Assembly: GCF_030272615.1 (NCBI RefSeq)
Contig: NC_081413.1
Location: 332,358,302-332,422,301, forward strand
Reading direction: 5' to 3'
DNA from: Cryptomeria japonica
Taxonomy: Eukaryota > Streptophyta > Pinopsida > Cupressales > Cupressaceae
Length of the DNA: 64,000 nucleotides
The notes under the pieces were generated by a model. It saw only the letters and a list, made by a program, of their open reading frames with translations. It did not search any database and was not told the DNA's origin. Both the position numbers and the translations under genes were made by a program. Positions 1-9,562 of this stretch are shown piece after piece. The first letter of the stretch is position 1. Each line of letters opens with the position of its first letter.

Positions 1-1
1 T

Positions 2-391
2 GCAGATATATGTCATCCTTTTCAGCATCTACTTCACAAGAATATCAAGTTCAAATGGGATGATAAGTGTCAACAGGATTTTCAAATACTCAAAGATTAT
101 CTTTTGAATCCACCAATATTTATGCCACCTATTCCAGGAAAACCCTTACAAATTTACACATCAGCCACACAAATAACATTAGGGGAACTCTTGGCGCAAC
201 AAGACAATGAAGGCAAGGAAAGAGAAGTATACTATATTAGTCGCACATTGGTTGGTTATGAGCTTAACTACACACTGATTGAGCGTGCATGTCTTTCTAT
301 AGTTTTTGCCTCGCTGAAATTATGTCATTACATGCTAACTCATAAAACAAAGTTTATTGCAAGGATAGATCCACTCAAACCTTCTAAATAA
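2..391 (+). pseudogene. E1 RNase H (gypsy RNH) fragment
   Basis: The frame starting at base 2 is open to a stop at 389-391. It encodes the end of the RT connection and the Ty3/gypsy RNase H, with the motifs LLAQQDNEGKE, YYISRTLVGYELNY and HYMLTHKTKF that are typical of this domain. The domain would be the RNase that degrades the RNA strand during reverse transcription. A one-base frameshift near 377 moves the rest of the domain to another frame, where L-S-E-F-D-I-D-Y-V-D continues to about 500. It aligns with E2 13020-13550 on the other strand. The upstream RT is outside the window. Confidence 0.85.
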
Positions 392-1045
392 GACAACACT
401 TACTGGCAGATCAACTAAATGGATTATGATCCTAAGTGAGTTCGACATTGATTACGTGGACATAAAAATAATTAAAGGACAAGCTATTGTAGATCAACTA
501 GCAGATGCATCTATGATTGATGATACTCCCATTGTCTTACAATTCCCGGATGAATCCATTTTCATGGTGACAAATGTAAAGCCTTGGTAATTATATTTTG
601 AGGGTTCATACACGCAACATGGCACAGGAGCGGCTATCCTCTTCATCACACCTCAAGGGGAATCCATTCCTAAGTCATATCAATTGTCATTCCCTTGCAC
701 AAATAAAACAGCAGAATACAAAGCATTAACAACAGGACTACGAATTGCAGTTCAGTGGAAGATCCAAGAACTTCATGTTTTTGGGGACTCTCAACTCGTG
801 ATTCGTCAAGCAAATGATGATTATCAGACTAAAGATAAAAATTTAATGCCTTACAAGAAAATGGTGGATGATTTTAAGCAATATTTCACACAGATAATCT
901 TTGAACAAATTCCAAGGGATAATAATTGAGCTGTAGATGCCATGGCTACCATGGCTTCATTGATTGATATGCCTCAGAATGAGACCCGCTATGAGTTATT
1001 GGTGGATAATATTTTTGTTCCCTCATATGAGATTACTCCTGCTGA
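392..1045 (+). pseudogene. E1 second RNase H (aRNH) relic
   Basis: After the frameshift the polyprotein continues through a linker into a second, plant/archaeal-type RNase H. The presence of two RNase H domains is the hallmark of the Tat/Ogre lineage of Ty3/gypsy. The core motifs are visible: YFEGSYTQHG near 595, CTNKTAEYKAL near 697, VFGDSQLVIRQ near 778 and AVDAMATMA near 930. The first catalytic Asp is Glu here, whereas E2 has YFDGS, and a TAA replaces Gln just before it (E2 has P-W-Q-L-Y-F). A further in-frame stop stands at about 927. The domain is therefore dead. Confidence 0.85.
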
Positions 1046-2312
1046 AATGATGTGTTGTTGGTCTCGATTCTCCTTGGTATGGTACCATTTTCACTTACCT
1101 TCGTGACAATATCCTTCCGCTTCATCTTTCTAATAATCAACGATGTACCTTCATTCGTCAATCCTTTCGATATGTCATTTTAGTCGATACCCTTTATTGT
1201 CGGGGTCTAGATGATACTCTTCTTAGATTTTTAGAAAGTGACAAAGCTCAAATTGCGTTACGTGAGGTTCACAAAGGTATATGTGGTTCTCACTCTAGTG
1301 GTCCAACCTTAGCCAAGAAATTAATGAGGACTGGATACTACTAGCCTACTATGGAAAAAGACTCATATCAGTTTGTTAGAAAGTGTAAGCAATGTCAGAT
1401 TGATGGAGACCTTATTCATGCACTAATGTAGGAGCTTCAGTCAATTGCCATTCCATGGCCCTTTTGCTAGTGGGGAATCGACATTGTAGGTAAGATTCAC
1501 CCTCCCTCTTCCAATGACCATAAATCATTATTACATCCACAAAATATTTTACAAAATGGATTGAAGTTGTTCCTCTCACCCAAGTCACCAGAAAGAAAAT
1601 TGCAACTTTTATCCTTCACTATATCATTTACCAATATGGTGTTCCCCTTTTCATTCTCACAAACAATAGGCGTCCCTTCAAAAATCAAGATGTTTGTGAG
1701 CTTTGTGATCATTTCCATTTACATCATCATTTTTTCACCCCATATTACCCTCAAGGTAATGGTCAAGTTGAGGCATACAAAACTATCCTTAAAATGACAG
1801 TCGATGACAATGGTCGTAACTGGCATATTCAACTCAACCCTACACTTTGAGCCTATCGCACAAGTGTTCACACACCTACTGGAGCTACACCTTATTCACT
1901 TGTCTACAGTACTGAATCTATCTTGCCTATTAAGGTCGAGCTACCTTCCCTATGAGTCTCTTTGCGCAACCTAATCAATGATGAAGATTACAGGGTCTCC
2001 CACTTACAAGATCTGGAATTATTGGATGAGCGTAGACAAATTGCTTTTAATCATCTCAATGCATCTCAACAAAGAATGAGTTGAAGCTACAATCATAAGG
2101 TAAAGCCTCACGTATTTGAGGTGGGTGACTTAGTTCTCAGAGAAAATCCTAAGAATCGGCAAGATAGAGAGAAGAAGGGTAAGTTTGAACCAAATTGGCT
2201 TGGCCCTTACGTCATCACAACAATCTATAGATCAGGTGCATATAAGCTCTCAACACCAGATGGAGAACCTTTGGAGGATCCTATCAACAACATGCACCTT
2301 CACGGGTTTTAA
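1046..2312 (+). pseudogene. E1 integrase relic
   Basis: This is a degenerate integrase. An H2C2 zinc-binding region (V-H-K-G-I-C-G, then K-C-K-Q-C-Q) near 1270-1400 is followed by the DDE core: W-G-I-D-I-V-G near 1470, the second Asp region near 1670, then P-Q-G-N-G-Q-V-E near 1750. It ends with a basic tail (VGDLVLRENPKNRQDREKKG, 2121-2312). No chromodomain is seen, as expected for Tat elements. Stops interrupt it, for example TGA where E2 has Trp in ALWAYR, TGA for Arg in LPSLRVS, and a TGA near 2083. Several are C-to-T type changes. The final TAA at 2310-2312 ends the polyprotein. Confidence 0.85.
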
Positions 2313-4149
2313 ATAGTTTTTTTAGAGTATCCCATTGTCAAAAAAAAATTAAAAATCAAAAAAATCAAAAATACAAAAAAAAATATTAAAATATTAAAAA
2401 AAATCATTACTTGGTGAAAAACCTAGCAAACAGGCGCCTTGTGACACAAAAATATTAAAAAAATTGAATAAGTAAAGAGAAATAAATTCATCCAATAGTG
2501 AAAATCACTTTGGTGGTGCCCTGGGCAAGTACCATGGCGAAAATCGGGATATCGACACCATGTGTAGAGACTTTTCTCCTTCCTCCTTAAAGATTCAATC
2601 TCATCCTTTCACTTTGCAAACACTCACAACCTACCCCTCCATAATAAAATTTACCCATTCCCATCATGGCTTGTTATTGATCTACCTAAGATTTTTTAGG
2701 CATTCATAATAAACCTCTTTTCACCCTTTATTTTCATAATAAATCAGGTCCAATCTGTAACTGGGACAGAATCATGTCTAGTGATGGAAGTGGTACCCTG
2801 AGCATCGCATGTTTTGAGGAGCATCATCTTTTCATACATCCTTTTTGTGCACAGTTTGCAATAAAAGGTCATTTGCATTGCCAATCCACAATAAAGTTTC
2901 ATTCCTCTCCACAATAAAGGTATCAGTTTCATGGATTCGGTCAGTTTCAAATGAGACACAATCAACAATGAGATTTCAACAAATCAAATCTTTTAGCAAA
3001 CTTTGACAACAATAGGGTTTTTCAACATTATCTGTCCTTTATCAAGAAAACAACATTGTGACCAAATCAAACATGTTAACATATGTGGCAAGAAACACAA
3101 ATAACTTCAGGATTATAATTTATGTTGGTGTCAAGTCTTGGTTTTCTTTTGATTTTATCTTTTGGTGACATGTCTTTTAACTTTTATGGGATGTTTCTAA
3201 CTAGATATTTATCTCCAGGATGTCTTTGATGAGAAAGGTGAGGAAGGGGTATGTTCACGTATTTTGTTGTTTGTGGATTGTCTCTTGGTAATGCTATGGC
3301 TCATCCAAGGATATGAGGACGTTATGAGTCTAGTATGAACCAGGGCATTCCTTGTTTGTGACTGCCTGATCTCCATGCAAACGGGCACAATGACTTTCTA
3401 GGTTGAACCTATATTTGGATGGTCATAACTTATTTTCCATAATAAAGCTCAATGATGATAATAGAACAAGAAGCTCTTTCACTTCCATATCATCTACCTT
3501 CCATACCCCTTTTTCCGTTGTCCCTTCATGATTCAATGTAGCCTGCTATCACATGACTGAGTATAATGACACACCAAAAAGATATGCATTTCATATAGCT
3601 TTCACCTACACCGTCACACATTAGCACATGATACACATGCATATAGATATCATGATAGCATCACATCCTGAACACACAACTGATTAGCATCTGATATAAG
3701 TATTTGCATTCTCATGTAAAATATCAAATGACAAAAATATACATCATGCATCTCATCATGTAAACAAATCATAAACATACATCCATTTGAATTTAGCACA
3801 TATAACATTTGCATCATGCATACCATACATACAAAATCCAGAAAAGAACAAAAATATATTGCATTTCATCATGTACATATTTGCATCCATACCATAATCA
3901 TCATAAGCATCATAATAACATATGCATCATAATATAGACTACATCATCATATAGAATCATCACATCACATAATTGTGAAACATATAGAAGCATCACATAA
4001 GAACATATGCATATAATCGTCGCAAAGATGGATCATCTCATATATATATCAAAAATATCAGTGTCATGATACAATGATGTCAAAATATCATATGGCTACA
4101 AAATCACCCGAAGGTGTCTATATCATCATACAAAAACTAATATAGAATG
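2313..4149 (+). repeat. E1 non-coding block between integrase and PMD
   Basis: No coding sequence is seen. The block aligns, inverted, with E2 9563-11217. Shared landmarks are the A/T-rich tract followed by the GGCGCCTTGTGACAC box (2437-2451 here, reverse at 11087-11101), the TGGTGCCCTGGGCAAGTACC box near 2514, and AAAATCACCCGAAGGTGTCT near 4100. The right end is dominated by CAT/ATG-rich simple sequence (3560-4090). Because both elements retain the block at similar length, it was part of the element before the two copies split. It may hold the 3' end of the sense transcript and the 3' UTR of the antisense PMD gene. Confidence 0.75.
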
Positions 4150-5574
4150 GGATCCTAGAGAGCTATGATGAACTCCCTCCCTTGGAGTCAGTTGGCCTCG
4201 ATGGAATTTGACCACTCAAAGTACCCACTCCTAGATCTCCTCATTTGTCCCATCCTCCTCCTGGTAGTGTGGGTGAACCCATGACCCCACCATTGGAATT
4301 CGTTGTTCTATCCCTGCTTGTAGTGGTAGAGAATGAAGCTCTCCTGTAGCTTACTGCCCTCAACTCTAGAGGTACCATAGTATAGTAAAGGTTCCTCCAG
4401 TAGACTATCTCATCCCCTACCTAAAGACAAAAGGAAAACCCTGATGTGGTATCCCCTGTTGCTACTTCCCCGGCCACTTGTAGTGTCTCCTCTCTAGTTG
4501 TGTATCGTTGGATGGCCTCATCCCTCTCTCTGCATCTCTCCCAACTATTGCCTTAATTTATTCACGTCTCTCTCAAGATCCTCAATCTCATCAACCTATC
4601 CTTTTGTGAGCTCTCACAACACCAACAACTCATCCTCCTCCTCATCTCCCCCCTGCACACCCTCATCCTACCTACCCTGCTATGGGGCATTTTGTCCCTA
4701 TTTCTCATGTACCTATGCCTACCAGGTTGGTACTTTCCCTGTCTCTGCCCTCTCCATATTTGTCCCTGCACCCAGGCTGGAATCTGTAGGACCTAACCTC
4801 CTCTACCCCTCGGTGGCCTCGGTGGTATGCCTCCCTGACCTAAATCTTCACCTCTCTCGCCTCCCTCTACTCTCTCCCTTCCATCCCTGGGTCCACCCCT
4901 GCCTCTAACCATCCTTCGAGCTCCCCCTCTCTTTCATCTCTTCCATCGGCCTCCACCTCCATCCTAATCACCATCCTCCTTATTTGTTGCTAGGATCAGC
5001 TCTGCTAGGTCTATAAGCCTCAAAAATGGGTGGGCTGCAAAGTACACGGCATACTCATCATCCATGCTCACATCTATAACATCTGGCAACATATCCCATG
5101 GCATAGTGACTATCTCCTGAAACTGAGTGACAACTATGTCATATGATAATATTGGCCCCCGGTGGACCTTCTCCCTGTCTATCCAAGCGAACTCACCCAA
5201 ACCCCATGGCATCCTCTGTTGTCTATCGAATTGCCTGCACACCCTATTAATCAAGTGCTTATCTAGTATGTAAGGAGTCCATACAATCATATACGTTCTC
5301 CTGAAACAATAGGGTAGCTCCCTAGCATCCTCCTCCCAAGCCTCGCAATCCAAGTATGGCCTCCATGTGACACTATCAATATCATCTATCACTCGGTGCC
5401 AATAGTCCACCTTCCCAATCCGTGGTTCGGAAGTGATCATGTTGTATAGATGCACATATGCATGTTTGTGACCTCTGAATCTAAAATGAATGGGCCTCGT
5501 CACTATTATATAATCATATGCACATACCTATAATAGTGTCACTCCACACCCCAATCTGCAACCACCAAGGTACA
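4150..5574 (-). pseudogene. E1 antisense PMD gene, C-terminal half
   Basis: This encodes the C-terminal half of a plant mobile domain protein (MAIN/MAIL1-like, aminotransferase-like PMD) on the strand opposite to E1's polyprotein. The open part (4964-5503) shows V-T-R-P-I-H-F, the DYWHRVIDDIDSVTWRPYLD motif, AWEEDARELPYCFR and MPWGLGEFAWI, which align closely with E2 8260-8730. The tail below 4964 is low-complexity and corresponds to the Gln/Gly-rich tail and coiled coil in E2. A TAG near 5535 stands where PMDs usually have Gln (LLQ-W-AY), and E2 shares this stop. The N-terminal half is at 21796-22377, separated by E2. Confidence 0.85.
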
Positions 5575-5579
5575 CAAAC
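5575..5579. repeat. Target-site duplication of E2 (left, CAAAC)
   Basis: CAAAC directly precedes the left LTR of E2 and is repeated right after the right LTR at 21791-21795. Five bases is the usual Ty3/gypsy duplication length. The match continues by chance for two more bases (TA). Confidence 0.85.
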
Positions 5580-5910
5580 TATATACAACAATGTTGAAAG
5601 ACTAAATGAATTCAACCACAAAACCCTAGCCTAACAACAACAAATATCCACCATAACATATGAAGATTACCTAAGACAATGCAAATCAAATGAAATCACA
5701 AAGATTATACCATCACATGTCCAATAGGGTTTGGATCTCCATTCTTCCTATCTCCATTGATCTTGCTTGATATATTTGCTCTCAGATTTTATGTGTGCAC
5801 AAGAGCTCAACAAAGAACGGAAATGTGGTTGCAAGTAGGATTGCATATGAAAGATCGAATGCTAGGTTGCTTGAATAAAATGCATAGGGTTGATAATGAA
5901 GGAAGAATCT

Positions 5911-5920
5911 CCTTATATAG
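5911..5920 (-). promoter_or_regulatory. TATA-like box in E2 3' LTR
   Basis: CTATATAAGG on the - strand lies about 420 bases inside the LTR. It is conserved as CTATATAAGA at 21361-21370 in the 5' LTR and CTATATAAG at 23953-23961 in the E1 LTR. Its position and conservation suggest the core promoter for the sense transcript. Confidence 0.55.
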
Positions 5921-6064
5921 AAGACACTATATGAAATGACGGGATAAGATTGAGAGGTGTACAAGATAAATGGTCGGCTATGATTAGAGGGTAGGTAAAG
6001 AAAATAAGAAAATAATGAGAGGGTAGGTAGTGTATGAATTAAGAGATGAATGACATGTGTCATA

Positions 6065-6310
6065 GGTAGAAAAGGCTAATGAATTAATTAAATAAATAAA
6101 GATTTATTTAATTAATAGAAGAAGTGGGATCAATTAAATAAATAAGATATTTATTTAATTTAAGAAAAGGATAATTTAAATAAATAAATGTATTTGTTTA
6201 AATGAGAAATAAGGCGAGAAGAGGATAAGTGAATTAATTAAATAAATAAAGATTTATTCAATTAATAGAAGAGTTAGGCTAAAATAAATAAATCAACTAT
6301 TTATTTAATT
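6065..6310. repeat. AT-rich palindrome series in LTR U3
   Basis: Five AT-rich inverted repeats lie in a row. They are built from AATTAATTAAATAAATAAAG paired with TTTATTTAATTAAT, separated by short G/A-rich spacers. The same series is at 21520-21765, and a related one opens the E1 LTR at 23605-23800. They could form stems, or they may be simply low-complexity. Confidence 0.7.
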
Positions 6311-6336
6311 AGACATGACAATTTTAGGTGTCTACA

Positions 6337-6350
6337 TTTTGTCCCTCTTT
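6337..6350 (-). promoter_or_regulatory. E2 polypurine tract
   Basis: On the - strand AAAGAGGGACAAAA abuts the 3' LTR start TGTAGACACC. This is the expected position and composition for the plus-strand primer of reverse transcription. E1 has the related tract AAAGAGGGGCAAAACA at 23574-23589. Confidence 0.85.
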
Positions 6351-6869
6351 GAGACAATGCATCTTGTCGCGTTGTTTCAAAGAAGATAAGATGAATTGAT
6401 ACAAAGTTGTCCCAAGATGGGAATGATATTCCCCCTTGAGAGATTGGATGAAAATGTCTAGAAAGATCACAGACAATCTCTCGATAAGAAAGAAAGGCTA
6501 GAATGGACTGACCGGATGGAGTGACAGAGTCACAAGATAAAGAAGACTGGCTCGGGAGATGAGGGCTAGGGCTAGGGCTAGGGCAGTCTATAAGATAGAC
6601 CATGAGGTGAAAACATCCTCATTGTCATCCACACATCCTAGAGATCAGAGTGTAGAGAGAGAATCGAGCAGCAGTAGTCAGCAGCGATGGCATTGGTTTA
6701 CAAATTCGATTGCATTCGCCGATTTCAGAGGCTAGCAAATATAAGAGAGCCGGTAAGTACCGCAAAATCTCCTTGTGCTTTGTTGCAATAAATGTTGTCA
6801 TAAATGCATGCTAGGTAGCGCAATAAATACATTTTAGGATATGTCAAACAAGGTCAAAAAATGCTAAGG
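6351..6869. other. E2 region between PPT and motif array
   Basis: No gene is seen. The segment includes about four copies of AGGGCT near 6566-6590, a telomere-like but non-telomeric simple repeat. By its position between the 3' LTR and the PMD gene, it would form the first part of the leader if the PMD transcript starts in or near the LTR. Confidence 0.5.
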
Positions 6870-7125
6870 CGCGTCTGCATGGGTGCCATTAGCTAGGCGC
6901 ATTTGTGTTTGTGCCAGGTATGTCTGTGCAGGAAAAGGCGTCTATGTCCAATGCGAGCGCGTCTGTGTTGTGTAGGCGCATTTCTGCAATGTGGGCATGT
7001 CTATGCAGAGCGGGCGTGTCTGTGTATTTCAGGCGTGTCTGTGCAGAGCAGGCATGTTTATGCAATATGTAAGCGCGTTTATGTCATGAAGGTGCGTTTG
7101 TGTCAAAAATGTGCATTTATGTCTT
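6870..7125 (+). repeat. GGCGTGTCTGTG motif array upstream of PMD
   Basis: About a dozen diverged copies of a roughly 20-base unit, best seen as AGGCGTGTCTGTGCAGAGC (for example 7011-7060), alternate with GGCGCATTTGTG variants. The array lies about 500 bases upstream of the PMD frame and reads in PMD orientation. The equivalent place in E1 (22760-23065) holds the same kind of array on the other strand. Arrays of the same motif also lie in the E2 gag leader. Confidence 0.75.
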
Positions 7126-7228
7126 CTAGGGCAATCGACAGTTCTATGATGAACATACGCTGTCGATTGGAAAAGTTGTTGAGAGGATACACTCAAGCAG
7201 GTCCTCTAGGGAAGACTAGGATAGATCG

Positions 7229-7590
7229 AGGCACTTTGTGATGAACAGGGAGTACCAAGACATAGTACTTTGTGATGAATAGGGAGTACTAATATGAGCA
7301 GCACTTTGTGATGAACAGGGAGTGCAAATATGAGCAACACTTTGTGATGAAAGGGAGTGCAACTATGAGCAGCACTTTGTGATGAGCAGGGAGTGCAAAA
7401 ACACGTAGTACTTTGTGATGAACAGGGAGTACCACTAGGATAGAACCAACACTTTATGATGAACAGTGAGTGTCACTAGGATAGAAGCAACACTTTGTGA
7501 TGAACAGTGAGTGTCACTAGGATAGAGTATCATATGATAGATATAAGCACTAGGATAATAAGCAACATTTTGTGATGAACAGTGAATGCC
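7229..7590 (+). repeat. Nine-copy hairpin array (CTTTGTGATGAACAGGGAG)
   Basis: Nine copies of a 30-50 base unit have the conserved core CTTTGTGATGAACAGGGAG. Each core is flanked by short arms that pair: GCACT with AGTGC, GTACT with AGTAC, ACACT with AGTGT and CATT with AATG. Arm sequence varies from copy to copy, but both arms mostly change together. The array ends about 35 bases before the PMD reading frame. E1 has one related palindrome at 22389-22412. Confidence 0.8.
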
Positions 7591-7625
7591 ACTTTAACTG
7601 ACACATTTGATTTGCTTGACTGTAG

Positions 7626-9562
7626 GAGTATCTACCTTTGTTGGAGTCATGGGAGAGATTCCCATTGACTCAGAGGTTACGACCAAAGCTGACATTTGAG
7701 GACAGAGTCGCGATTGAGGTTATGCGTTTGAGATTCATTCTGTATGTGCCTGAGTTTCGGGCAAACATGGGATTGCTGACTGCACTTGCTGAGAGATGGC
7801 ACTCTGATACATGCACGTTCCATTTGTCGATGGGTGAGATGATAGTCACCTTGGAGGATGTGTATAGGATTCTGAGGATACCGATCGATGGGGAGTTGAT
7901 ACCCTATGATTGAGATGGAGACAGGGATGCTTTGAGATGAGTGTTTTAGGATCCAGGACTAGAGATTAGGGCTAGACATGTGGCATGGGATACCATGACA
8001 TAGACTGGATTGGCGCTACCAGTGGTACTGGGAGGAGTGATCAATGGGTTCCTGTGTCTGGATAGGGTGACACGAGGGTTGGCTGTGGGCTAGGGGAGCA
8101 CATTGGAGACACTGGTGACACAACATACCAAATATGCCTGGGAACCGTGCATGCTGGCACACTTATATTATGAGCTTCATCAGTTCATATACCATGGATC
8201 CGTAGGATTGGGCTGTGGAGTGACATTATTGTAGGTATGGGCTTATGAGCATCTGTCGGTGACCCGACCGATACATTTCAAAGGCAAGGGCCATGGGCGC
8301 AGTTTTGTTCATTTATATGACATGATTACATCTCAGCCGCAGATCGGGAGACTGGAGCACTGGTGCAGGGTCATCGATGAGATTGACACTGTGGTATAGA
8401 GGCCATACCGAGAGTGCGAGGAGTGGGAGGATGACGTAGTGGAGCTGCCATACACCTTCAGGAGTAGGTATCTGATTGGGCGGATGCCCTATGTACTGGA
8501 GAGGCAGTTGGTGGACAGAGTATGCAGGTAGTTCAGCAGGATTTAGCAGATGCCATGGGGTTTCGGGATGTATGCTCAAACAGTGAGAGATCAGGCACAC
8601 TTTGGGCCGTTGTTATCATATGATCAGGCAGTGATGCAGCTAGTAGAGATGGTGCCCACACCTTGGGATATGTGGCCAGAGATAGAGGATGTCGAGATGG
8701 ATGCAGAGTATACTGCATATTTGGCTGAGCATCCATTTCCTCGACTGACAAATCCAGGGGAGCAGATAGATGGAGATGGTGGGGGGGATGAGGATGATGA
8801 TGGAGATGGCAGAGGTAGAGGCCGACAGAGGAGGCAGGGGATGATAGGAGAGAGGAGAGTGGCTCCATGGAGAGAGGGTGGAGAGGAGAGACAGGCTCAG
8901 GTAGTGAGAGGCCAAGGTGGTTTACCATTACAAATGCCAGCAACACAGGGTCCTAGGAAGGTACAGGGACAGGGACAAGGACAGGGGCAGGGGTAGCCAC
9001 ATGAGCAGCCACAGGTACAGGGGCAGGAGAAGGTACAGGGGAAGGAGCAGCCATAGGTACAGGGGGAGAGGAGGAGGATGAGCTACCTGGAGTTGAGGGA
9101 GGTCTGTCAGGGACAGACAGATGAGCTCCAGGATCTGGAGAGGGAGACAGCTAGGCTCAGGAGACAGCTGAGGGACACAGAGAGGGAGTGGGATTAGGCC
9201 ATTCAACACTATACAAAAGGCTGAGACGGCACTGAGGGTAGGGAGGCAGGCAGTAGAGGAAATAGGAGCTAGTTATGTTTATGTTCTACGAGTCGGGGAG
9301 GAGATAGGCTACTAGAGAGACCTATACTATGGAGTCATGCCACCAGAGCAACGGGATAGGAGCTTCCATAGACCATCGCGGACAGTGACGACCACTGGAG
9401 GGAGGGATAAGAGACAGGTGTCTAGCGGTGGAGTTATGGGTCCTCCACCACCACCAGATAGAGGGGACATGAGAGATGGTCCTAGGGCGAGTCCTTCCAG
9501 GGCTCATCCTCCGTTGAGGCTAGGCGGCTCCGAGGGAGGGAGTTCATCATAGCCTTAGAGGG
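7626..9562 (+). pseudogene. E2 antisense PMD (MAIN/MAIL1-like) gene
   Basis: This gene lies on the strand opposite to the E2 polyprotein. The N-terminal PMD region reads EYLPLLESWERFP, then L-T-F-E-D-R-V-A, AERWHSDTCTFHL and LEDVYRILRIPIDGE (7638-7913). The middle and C-terminal PMD (7914-8760) includes HWCRVIDEIDTVV-stop-RPY, ELPYTFRSRYLIG and VPTPWDMWPEIEDVEMD. A Gly/Gln/Arg-rich tail and a coiled coil (TDELQDLERETARLRRQLRD, near 9115-9175) follow. PMD proteins are plant-specific; MAIN and MAIL1 act in nuclear gene expression and silencing. At least nine in-frame stops are present, many at Trp or Gln positions. No ATG is obvious at the start: the frame opens after a TAG at 7623-7625, and an upstream exon is possible. 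Confidence 0.85.

Larger units (their letters stand above)
1..5579 (+). mobile_element. Ty3/gypsy (Tat-type) element E1, left part
   Basis: This is the 3' part of a + strand LTR retrotransposon whose 5' LTR, gag, protease and RT lie left of the window. It runs from the RT/RNase H border through the second RNase H and integrase, a 1.8-kb non-coding stretch, and the C-terminal half of an antisense PMD gene. It is cut at 5579 by element E2 and resumes at 21791. The junction is supported by CAAAC on both sides of E2 and by collinearity of the PMD frame across it. E1 is about as diverged as the internal region of E2 but has more stops and frameshifts, so it is older. It is the same family as E2, in opposite orientation. 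Confidence 0.88.
5580..6336 (-). repeat. E2 3' LTR
   Basis: This is a direct copy of 21015-21790. On the - strand it begins TGTAGACACCTAAAATTGTC at 6336 and ends near 5580. The end is slightly eroded: the 5' LTR has TGTATACGGTGAAAATGGATACA at this edge, while this copy has lost the TG and about 12 bases. It contains a TATA-like box on - (CTATATAAGG, 5911-5920). The U3 part (6065-6310) is a run of AT-rich palindromes built from AATTAAATAAATA and its complement. Confidence 0.92.

Noticed and set aside
2744..2968. - strand frame in the E1 non-coding block
   Set aside because: The matching E2 block (10620-10800) does not keep the frame.
6566..6590. Telomere-like AGGGCT repeats
   Set aside because: There are only about four copies, and the unit differs from the plant telomere repeat TTTAGGG.
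7229..7590. Regularly spaced repeats resembling a CRISPR array
   Set aside because: The spacers are short and related to each other, the unit varies, and this is a plant retrotransposon.
8533..8946. - strand frames of 91-137 residues over the E2 PMD gene
   Set aside because: They are shadows of the + strand PMD frame, which has the family motifs. Their Pro/Leu/His-rich composition is that of an antisense shadow.
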